Source: Planctomycetota bacterium (GTDB taxonomy: Bacteria > Planctomycetota > DG-23 > SLPQ01). Taken from it: a DNA stretch of 10,767 nucleotides. Numbering within the stretch: position 1 is the first letter of the stretch; each line of letters starts with the position of its first letter. Below the pieces are notes generated by a model. That model made no database searches and was not told the origin of the DNA. It saw nothing but the letters and a program-made list of their open reading frames with translations. Position numbers and translations under genes: made by a program. The stretch is from NCBI GenBank assembly GCA_021160625.1, contig JAGHCE010000258.1, positions 1 through 10,767 of the forward strand. The letters are read 5' to 3'. This document shows, in pieces, positions 4,695-10,767 of the stretch.

Positions 4695-7202
4695 TTACTG
4701 CGCGGATTCAATTTTTTGGGCGAAGCCCTCAAGTGCCTCTTTGTAGCGCCGTGCCGAGAAATTGAGTTTTTCCGCCAGGTCAAGCACCCCCAGCACAGCC
4801 TCGTAATCCTCCCTGTCGCGGACAGGGTCCGTAAGGCTCTCTATCCACGGCAGCACCTTCTCTTCGAGCACCTCCAGGATTATGTTCTCCGCAAGATCGC
4901 GCCTCAGGGAGAGCCCCAGCCGGTTGCCCACTTCAAGTATCGATATGGCGTTCTGGAAATGCCGGGGGCCGAGATCTCCCTTTATCGCCTCCGCCTCGGC
5001 CAGGAGGTCCTCCGTAACGAGGGAGTCCACGTCCCTCGTGTCGATCTCGACACCCAGGCGGCCCGCGGTCTCGACATATTCCGTCGCTCGCGCAAAATGC
5101 TCAACGCGCCATTCGCTGCGGCGGCTCAGGACCTCGTTGTGAAAGAGCCTCGAAAGGGCGTATTTTACCAGGCCCCGCACCTCGTAAGGCAGCTCGCTGC
5201 CGGCCGTGACCAATGCCTGGAAAAGATCCAGGTTCTCTTCGAAAAGTTCTGTGAAGTGCTCGCGCAGCTTCTCGAGGTCATTGTCGACCAGAACGCTCAT
5301 TATTCGCGAAGCCACCTCCGGCAGGAGATCCCCCCACGAGATGAACCTGCCCTCGAAAACCTCCGGGAGGCTCGCCTTCTGTGCGACGAGGAGCCTTTCC
5401 CTAAGCGCATTGTGCTCAGCCTCGTCGGCGACCTTCCTGATGTAGCACCTGACATCCCTCGCCGTGAACTGTGTCACATGGTAGGAAAAGAGATCGGATT
5501 CCCCGGTCAGCCTGTTCGTGCAGCGGGCCATCCCGAAGTGCGAGTGGTACTTGTCCGGCAGCGACTCCGTGGAGAGATCCTCGACGGTGTGATTGAGCGG
5601 CCGCCAGGTGTGGGGCTTGTCGGTCAACAGCACGGACATCGCACAGGCCGCCACGATCTTCTCCATTGTCATCATCGACGGCCATACAAGGCGCCTGAAA
5701 ATCTTCCGGCCGTCGCCCATCTCCGGGATATTGGAGGCGGCCGCCGCCAGGTCGGACAGCAGGTTCCCCATAAGCGGCTTGTCCGTGTACTCCTCGGCCA
5801 TCTCAACGGCCTGGGCGGCGTACCTCATATTCTGCACGGTCTCGATTCCCGAGAGCTCCGCGAAGAACCACCCGCACGACGTGTACATATACATCGCGTT
5901 TCGCTGCGATTCCATCAGTTTGAGGGCCTTGACCCTGTCTTCGTCCTTGAGTTTCCCCGTGGCATGCTTCTTGAGGAAGGCGTCGATCGTTTCCTCTCGG
6001 CGATCAAGCACGACATCGACGTAGTCGTTGCGCGCGGCTCTTGGGTCCCGGAATATGCCGGAACCGTTGGACATAAAGACCTCGTCCAGGCCGGCCCTCA
6101 GGTTGTCGAAGGCGTCTCTCAAGGGCCGCCGCCACCGCTGGTGCCACCACCCCGGACCGCCCGTCGAGCAGCCGCAGTCGCGCTGCCACCTGCCCGTCCC
6201 GTGGTTGCACGACCACGCCGTGCCTTCGCCGTCGGGGCCGGGCTTGAGGTCCACCTCGACGGCGGGAGGCGCAATCTCAAGGTAGTGTGCGTAGTTGACG
6301 CTTTTCAAGCCCCTCCCAGGCCCCTCCTGGTCGAAGAAGCTGGCTAAGCACATATCGGCGAAGGGTTCATGGTGTCCGAAGGTCTCGCCGTCCGTCGCCA
6401 CGTTGACGAGGCGTGTCCCGTTGTTGTCACCGGCCGCGGCCTCAAGGGCATCGGCGAAGCGGGAAGCGTCGGTCATAAGGTGTTCGAACGACATCGCCCG
6501 CGAGAGCGGCTCATCGAAGAAAAAGACGTCCACGTAACGCTGCGGGGTCGTTTGGCCCGTTTCGTCCTTCACGAAGTACCTGTAGGGCGCCCGCGTGTCG
6601 ATGCAGCCGTTTGAGCATTCCGACCAGGAATCCTCACCCAGGGGGCGCGTGGCGAGCGCCTGCGACGGCGCAAGGATCGTAAACCTGATGCCGTTTCTCT
6701 GCAGGGCGGCCATAACGCGGTTGTTGACAGCGGTTTCCGGCAGCCACATTCCCTCGGGCTCGCGTTCAAAGCGCCTGACGAAATCCTTTATGCCCCAGAT
6801 AATCTGCGTCTCCAGGTCGTCGTCGTTGGCCAGCGGCATAATCATATGGCTGAAGGCCTGGGCAATGGCGTTTCCGTGGCCGAGGTTTCGGTCGCGGCTT
6901 TTGTGGTCCGCCTCGATGATGCGCCGGGATATCTTGGGAGCGTGTTTCTCGAGCCACGCGAAAAGGGTGGGACCGATGTTGAAACTGATGTATTCGAAAT
7001 TGTTCACGATGCCGTCTATCATACCCGACCGATCGAGAATCCGGCTCACCGTGTTGGGCATATAGCATTCGGCGGTGATCCTCTCGTTCCAGTCGTGAAA
7101 GGGGGCGGCCGACGGCTGCTTCTCGATGATGTCAAGCCAGGGATTCTCCCTCGGCGGCTGGTAGAAATGGCCGTGGATCACTACGAAACGTTCATTTTCC
7201 AT
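4695..7202 (-). CDS. GH57 family protein with DUF3536-type C-terminal region
   Basis: The product is 835 aa. The GH57 barrel occupies roughly residues 1-300, with HGHFYQPPRENPW (10-22), GHGNAIAQAFSHMIMPLA (108-125), EGMWLPETAVN with candidate nucleophile Glu156, and VATDGETFGHHEP with candidate acid/base Asp271. A conserved segment, WSCNHGTGRWQRDCGCSTGG, follows near 330-350 and is characteristic of this subfamily, then a long helical DUF3536-type region to the end. Both catalytic carboxylates are present, so an active glycosidase or transglycosylase is likely. The substrate of DUF3536-bearing GH57 proteins is, to my knowledge, not established. There is no signal peptide, so it should act in the cytoplasm. 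It lies 33 bp after the GH57 glucanotransferase gene and 30 bp before the GalT-like gene, within one operon. The ribosome site is weak, and a GC-rich hairpin (7213-7228) lies where it would be expected. Confidence 0.88.
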   Translation of the reverse strand: MENERFVVIHGHFYQPPRENPWLDIIEKQPSAAPFHDWNERITAECYMPNTVSRILDRSGMIDGIVNNFEYISFNIGPTLFAWLEKHAPKISRRIIEADHKSRDRNLGHGNAIAQAFSHMIMPLANDDDLETQIIWGIKDFVRRFEREPEGMWLPETAVNNRVMAALQRNGIRFTILAPSQALATRPLGEDSWSECSNGCIDTRAPYRYFVKDETGQTTPQRYVDVFFFDEPLSRAMSFEHLMTDASRFADALEAAAGDNNGTRLVNVATDGETFGHHEPFADMCLASFFDQEGPGRGLKSVNYAHYLEIAPPAVEVDLKPGPDGEGTAWSCNHGTGRWQRDCGCSTGGPGWWHQRWRRPLRDAFDNLRAGLDEVFMSNGSGIFRDPRAARNDYVDVVLDRREETIDAFLKKHATGKLKDEDRVKALKLMESQRNAMYMYTSCGWFFAELSGIETVQNMRYAAQAVEMAEEYTDKPLMGNLLSDLAAAASNIPEMGDGRKIFRRLVWPSMMTMEKIVAACAMSVLLTDKPHTWRPLNHTVEDLSTESLPDKYHSHFGMARCTNRLTGESDLFSYHVTQFTARDVRCYIRKVADEAEHNALRERLLVAQKASLPEVFEGRFISWGDLLPEVASRIMSVLVDNDLEKLREHFTELFEENLDLFQALVTAGSELPYEVRGLVKYALSRLFHNEVLSRRSEWRVEHFARATEYVETAGRLGVEIDTRDVDSLVTEDLLAEAEAIKGDLGPRHFQNAISILEVGNRLGLSLRRDLAENIILEVLEEKVLPWIESLTDPVRDREDYEAVLGVLDLAEKLNFSARRYKEALEGFAQKIESAQ

Positions 7203-7212
7203 ACAACCGTCT

Positions 7213-7228
7213 CGGGCCTGGCGGCCCG
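7213..7228 (-). promoter_or_regulatory. GC-rich hairpin in the 33-bp gap before the DUF3536 GH57 gene
   Basis: CGGGCC and GGCCCG form a perfect 6-bp stem around a 4-nt loop, ending ten bases before the ATG on the minus strand. No T-run follows, so it is not a terminator. It may affect translation initiation or RNA processing. No clear Shine-Dalgarno sequence is seen between it and the start. Confidence 0.4.
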
Positions 7229-7235
7229 GCCTTTC

Positions 7236-9365
7236 CTATCTCTCTACGGGAGCGTAAGTGATGTCCAGCCGCTGCGGCCGGCCAGGGGCCAGGGTAAAGT
7301 GCCACCGGGGCACCACCGACGAACACTGGTAGACCAGCTCCACCCCGTACTCGGACATACTGGCCGTGTGCACAGGGAAGGCCCAGAGCCCTGCGGCAGG
7401 GGAAAAGCGAAGCCACCATTCCACGCCCTTCCACTCGTCAACGGCACCAAAGGCATCAGTCGATTCGATGTCCACCGGCGTGGAAAGGTTGCCGATGTTG
7501 CGACGGTCTTCGCCGGCAAGGTAGTACCTGTCCGGTGCATCGCCGGCCAACAGGGCGAAATTGAACTCCACGCCGAAGTCAACATCCAGGGGAACCTTGT
7601 CCTCGTTGACGATCGTATACTGTATTGCCATATCGGGCTTCCCGTCTTCAAACGAGACGGTCTTCTCCACCATAAGCAGGCGTTTACCTTCATCGAGCCA
7701 GAGCGCCCCGTGGCGGACCATCCTGAGCGTCGTACGGGGGCCGTCGGACTTCACGTCGAACTCGTAGGGCATATTCACGAAATCGCCCATCTCGCCGAAC
7801 CGGCACCTGCTGAAGGCCTTGAGCTGGGTGCCCTGCTTGAAAAAGTGGTCGATGAGGCTTTCCTTTTTGTACCAGTCGTAGGTAATCTTCTGTGCGACGC
7901 TGGGATCCCTCAGGCGGACGGCGTCGTGTATGCTGCCGACGTTGTTGGAGGCTTTCGCCGAGTTGGCGAGTACGGCCCTGTGGTACGACTCCCGCCGCCT
8001 GGTCAGCGTCGCGAGCACGTTATAGGCCTTATCCACGAGGTCATACTCGAACATATGGGCACCCTCGTTGGGCTTGAAAGCCATCCGGGCCGCACCGGTG
8101 TCCACCTCGATTTCATTATGCCCGTCGAGGTTTCGGTCGTTCACCTCGAACTTGACGCTGTTGGGTTTTCCGGAGGCGTTTCCGGCTATCGTTTCCGCCT
8201 TTATGAGCCTCTCATAAACCGCCTGGCGCAGGTGGGGCAGGTAAAGCCCGCCGAAGACGCCGTGCCAATAGGGGCAGTTGCACTGGGCCTGGTAGAGGAG
8301 TTTTTTTGCCTGGGCGCGTTTTTTCGACTTCGCAGGCATTGCGGAGACGAGTTTCGAAACCGAGATCATCTTGCCGTACATCTCGCTCGCCTCGGGGTAG
8401 CGTGCCTGGAAATTGCGCCAGGTCCCGCCCTTGAGAAAGAAACGTCCCCGGTTAAAAAGGCCGTACTTGGCGAGCTCCTCTTCAATATCTTCAAGTTCTT
8501 CGTGGGCTTCAGGGGGAAGGGCCCAGGCCATCATTTCCCTGTAGCTGGCGTCGGGGATGTATATCTTGCCGACAGGGGGGAGGCGCTTCAAGCCATCGGA
8601 AAGCGTCACCGTCTCCAGCCAGTCGGCGTTTTCCGTAATCTTGTCCAGGAAGCGCCTGAGCCATCCGTCCTCGAATATGTGCTTGTACGTCTGCGGCCAC
8701 GAGCCGAACTTCTCCCCGTCGTCGGCGTAGACCATAAGCCTGTCGCCCTCCTCGGTGGCCAGGCCCGAAAGGTACTCGACGGTCTCCTCGGGATTCCTGA
8801 ACGGTATGAAGTACCTGAGCTTCTCGTCCATCGGGAAGACGTTCAGCAAAGCGCCTCGGTCCTCCGTGATGTAGTACCCCGTTATCGCCTCGCTGCGGCA
8901 GCCGGCGAACTTCAAATGCGAATCGTCAACGAGAGTGTACTTGACCCCAGCCTCGGCAAGGTCATACACGAGCGCCTGCTCCCAGACCCTTTCGGCCAGC
9001 CACGCCCCGGCCGGGTCGCAGCCGAAGGTCTTCTTCGTGTACTCTCTCTGCATCTGGATTTGCCCGATCCTGTCCTCGCTGGGTAACAGCGGCAAAATAG
9101 GCTCGTAGTACGCCCCGCCGATGATCTCAACCCGGCCGGACTTGACCAGGCTTTTGAGATTCTCGATGAACTCCGGGTGGTTGTCGCCGAACCAGTCCAG
9201 AAGCGGCCCGCTGTAGTGCAGGCTGATAGCCAGGTTCGGGTATTCGCCCAGGACGTCGAGGAAGGGCTTGTAGCACTTCTGGTACGCGTCCTCGAAGACG
9301 AAGTCGAAGTTGCCCACCGGCTGGTGGTTGTGAAGCGCCATTGCGAAAAGGATTTTTTTACTCAT
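7236..9365 (-). CDS. GH57 4-alpha-glucanotransferase / alpha-amylase (DUF1925 and DUF1926 type)
   Basis: The product is 709 aa, somewhat longer than the roughly 660-aa Thermococcus litoralis 4-alpha-glucanotransferase group it resembles. Motifs run in order: ALHNHQPVGNF (10-20), EIIGGAYYEPILPLLP (80-95), WLAERVWE with nucleophile Glu125, and VYADDGEKFGSWP with acid/base Asp216. The 91-residue Glu-Asp spacing equals that of the T. litoralis enzyme as I recall it (Glu123/Asp214). A DUF1925-type segment (CNCPYWHGVFGGLYLPHLR) follows near 350-375, then a beta-rich DUF1926-type C-terminus. It should disproportionate alpha-1,4-glucans, transferring oligosaccharide between chains, or hydrolyse them. 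There is no signal peptide, so it is cytoplasmic. It starts 42 bp downstream of glgA, which suggests a role in trimming or remodelling the storage glucan. ATG 9365 is used because the HNHQP motif then falls at the family position. The ribosome site is weak. Confidence 0.9.
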   Translation of the reverse strand: MSKKILFAMALHNHQPVGNFDFVFEDAYQKCYKPFLDVLGEYPNLAISLHYSGPLLDWFGDNHPEFIENLKSLVKSGRVEIIGGAYYEPILPLLPSEDRIGQIQMQREYTKKTFGCDPAGAWLAERVWEQALVYDLAEAGVKYTLVDDSHLKFAGCRSEAITGYYITEDRGALLNVFPMDEKLRYFIPFRNPEETVEYLSGLATEEGDRLMVYADDGEKFGSWPQTYKHIFEDGWLRRFLDKITENADWLETVTLSDGLKRLPPVGKIYIPDASYREMMAWALPPEAHEELEDIEEELAKYGLFNRGRFFLKGGTWRNFQARYPEASEMYGKMISVSKLVSAMPAKSKKRAQAKKLLYQAQCNCPYWHGVFGGLYLPHLRQAVYERLIKAETIAGNASGKPNSVKFEVNDRNLDGHNEIEVDTGAARMAFKPNEGAHMFEYDLVDKAYNVLATLTRRRESYHRAVLANSAKASNNVGSIHDAVRLRDPSVAQKITYDWYKKESLIDHFFKQGTQLKAFSRCRFGEMGDFVNMPYEFDVKSDGPRTTLRMVRHGALWLDEGKRLLMVEKTVSFEDGKPDMAIQYTIVNEDKVPLDVDFGVEFNFALLAGDAPDRYYLAGEDRRNIGNLSTPVDIESTDAFGAVDEWKGVEWWLRFSPAAGLWAFPVHTASMSEYGVELVYQCSSVVPRWHFTLAPGRPQRLDITYAPVER

Positions 9366-9381
9366 TACTCTTGCGTCGGCA

Positions 9382-9398
9382 GGGAAGCCTGCGCTCCC
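9382..9398 (-). promoter_or_regulatory. Hairpin in the 42-bp gap between glgA and the GH57 glucanotransferase gene
   Basis: GGGAGC and GCTTCCC pair with one bulged T around a GCAG loop. There is no T-run, so read-through is expected. Like the hairpin at 7213-7228 it sits between operon genes, shortly before a start codon that lacks a strong ribosome binding site. Confidence 0.35.
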
Positions 9399-9407
9399 TC
9401 TGCAGAC

Positions 9408-10767
9408 CTATGCCCCTTTCTTCTTGAGTGTCTCGTCGTAGAGTTTCTCATACTCGGCGGCGCTGCGCGCCCAGGACCAGTCCTGGCCCATTCCCGCCTG
9501 GACCAGTGCGGCCCAGCGCTTCTTGTCCTCGAAGGCATCGAGGGCGCTGCGCAGCGCGCCCAGAAGCGCGCCCCCCTCGTACGGCTCGAACGAAAAGCCG
9601 TTGGCGGTGCCCGCCTTGACATTCGCGTCGGTCGCATTGATTACCGTGTCGGCAAGGCCGCCCGTGGCCCTCACTATCGGCACGGTGCCGTATTTCAAGC
9701 TGTACATCTGGTTCAAGCCGCAGGGTTCGTAGCGCGACGGCATCAGGAACATATCCGCCCCCGCCTCTATAAGATGCGCTAAGCGGTTGTCGAACGTGAG
9801 GAACATTCCGGCTTTATCGGGATATTCGGCCGCTATTTCCTCAAGGAGCTTGTGGTACTTCTCAAGGCCCGTGCCCAGCACCACCAACTGCAGGTCCTCC
9901 TGCATCATCTCGCCGATAATCTCGGCGATAAGGTCGAAACCCTTCTGGTCGGCAAGGCGGGATATCATACCCACAAGCGGCACCGAGGGATCCTGCTTGA
10001 GGCGGGCCTCCTTCTGCAGGGCCTTCTTGCAGGCCGCTTTTCCCGAAAGCTTCTTCGCCGAATAGCGCGAGGGAATCAGCTTGTCGGTCTGAGGGCTCCA
10101 GGCTGCGTAGTCGATGCCGTTTAGTATCCCGACAACATCAGCCGACCGATCGCTCAAGACCCCCTGCAGGCCGGCGCCGAGTTCCTCGTCAACCTGGATT
10201 TCCTTGGCGTACGTGGGGCTCACCGTGGTTATCGTATCGGAAAAGACGATTGCGCCCTTGAGGAAGTTCACCTTGCCGAAAAATTCCAGCTCCTTGTAGT
10301 TGAAATGCTCCCAGCCGATGTTCGTCAGCGGTATGTCCCAGTGCCAGAAAAGGCCCTGGTAGGCCATATTGTGGATCGTGAAAACGTTGGCGGCCTGTGA
10401 AATCACCTCATCGTCGTTGTAGCCCACCCTGCAGTAGACCGGTATGAGCCCCGCCTGCCAGTCGTTGGAGTGGATCACGTCCACTTCCAGTTCGAGGGCC
10501 CTTATCGCTTCGAGGACGCCGCGGCTGAAAAAGACGAAGCGGGAGCAGTTGTCCGGATAATCGCCTTGCGAGTCCCCATAGGCTCCGCCCCTGTCAAAGA
10601 AGCGGTCGTTGGCGAGGAAATAGACATCCACCTTGCTGCCGGGCAGCTTGCGCGTCCATATTTCCCCCTGGACCATATCCGACCCCACCGGGACCAGAAC
10701 CGTGTGCGGCGTCTTCCTGAGACGGAACTTCTCCCTGACCTGCCGGTAAAGCGGCGTGAAAATGGAC
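9408..10767 (-). CDS. glgA: Glycogen synthase (GT5), N-terminus cut by window edge
   Basis: 452 codons are visible, open to the right edge (the first readable residues are IFTPLYRQVREKF). By comparison with the roughly 480-aa E. coli enzyme, about 50-60 N-terminal residues are missing, including the K-x-G-G sugar-nucleotide-binding loop. The apparent GTG start at 10688 is internal. GT5 motifs: HSNDWQAGLIP, FTIHNMAYQG, VSPTYAKEI, LNGIDYAAWSP, SRLADQKGFDLI, and SRYEPCGLNQMYSLKYGT followed by RATGGLADTV. The conserved Glu of the E-P-C-G-L block, the Lys of Q-K-G and the Arg of S-R are all present. It adds glucose from ADP-glucose (or UDP-glucose) to the non-reducing end of alpha-1,4-glucan in the cytoplasm. 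It is the first visible gene of the run 9408-3339. Its promoter lies outside the window. Confidence 0.95.
   Translation of the reverse strand, partial: SIFTPLYRQVREKFRLRKTPHTVLVPVGSDMVQGEIWTRKLPGSKVDVYFLANDRFFDRGGAYGDSQGDYPDNCSRFVFFSRGVLEAIRALELEVDVIHSNDWQAGLIPVYCRVGYNDDEVISQAANVFTIHNMAYQGLFWHWDIPLTNIGWEHFNYKELEFFGKVNFLKGAIVFSDTITTVSPTYAKEIQVDEELGAGLQGVLSDRSADVVGILNGIDYAAWSPQTDKLIPSRYSAKKLSGKAACKKALQKEARLKQDPSVPLVGMISRLADQKGFDLIAEIIGEMMQEDLQLVVLGTGLEKYHKLLEEIAAEYPDKAGMFLTFDNRLAHLIEAGADMFLMPSRYEPCGLNQMYSLKYGTVPIVRATGGLADTVINATDANVKAGTANGFSFEPYEGGALLGALRSALDAFEDKKRWAALVQAGMGQDWSWARSAAEYEKLYDETLKKKGA

Noticed and set aside
3549..6347. A 932-codon open frame on the plus strand
   Set aside because: It lies opposite two well-supported genes with full GH57 and GalT-like motifs. 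Its translation shows no recognisable domain and is rich in Arg/Val/His/Leu, as expected from the antisense of GC-rich coding sequence.
6846..9086. A 746-codon open frame on the plus strand
   Set aside because: It is the antisense shadow of the two adjoining GH57 genes. It has no domain motifs and no credible ribosome site or operon context.
9408..10688. GTG at 10688 as the start of glgA
   Set aside because: The frame stays open to the window edge with glycogen-synthase-like residues upstream (PLYRQVREKF), so the true start lies outside the window.

Overview
The window is a GC-rich bacterial segment in which every supported gene lies on the minus strand, so the reading order runs from the right edge to the left. 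Shine-Dalgarno sequences, one clear sigma70-type promoter, one intrinsic terminator, a Sec signal peptide and REP-like palindromes all point to a bacterium. The phylum cannot be fixed from the sequence alone. The gene content (three different GH57 enzymes plus DUF4912 and DUF4921-like proteins) suggests an environmental or uncultured lineage.

Layout, right to left. A partial glycogen synthase (glgA, 9408-10767) is followed after 42 bp by a GH57 4-alpha-glucanotransferase/amylase with DUF1925/DUF1926-type C-terminal domains (7236-9365). After 33 bp comes a second GH57 protein with a DUF3536-type C-terminus (4695-7202), and after 30 bp a GalT/HIT-superfamily protein resembling DUF4921 (3339-4664). 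These four genes look like one operon. A 182-bp gap then holds a strong promoter with an inverted repeat across its spacer. It drives a DUF4912 protein with an N-terminal Rho_N/SAP-like domain (2344-3156). A hairpin plus T7 terminator separates this gene from a third GH57 protein of the AmyC/branching-enzyme (DUF1957) type, which starts with TTG (683-2269). A 576-bp non-coding stretch (107-682) packed with GTAG-headed palindromes follows. At the left edge is the start of a secreted-protein gene (1-106), also with a TTG start.

Together the genes form a storage-glucan cluster. GlgA builds alpha-1,4-glucan from a sugar nucleotide, a DUF1957 GH57 enzyme probably introduces branches, and a GH57 glucanotransferase remodels chains. 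Two proteins of unknown function (the DUF3536 GH57 and the GalT-like protein) are locked into the same operon. The DUF4912 protein is a candidate regulator or scaffold. No GH13 enzyme, GlgC or phosphorylase is visible.

The points most worth a second look are: the terminator placed just upstream of the branching-enzyme ribosome binding site; the promoter with a built-in inverted repeat; the GalT-like protein inside a glycogen operon; and the REP/REPIN-like array at the left end.
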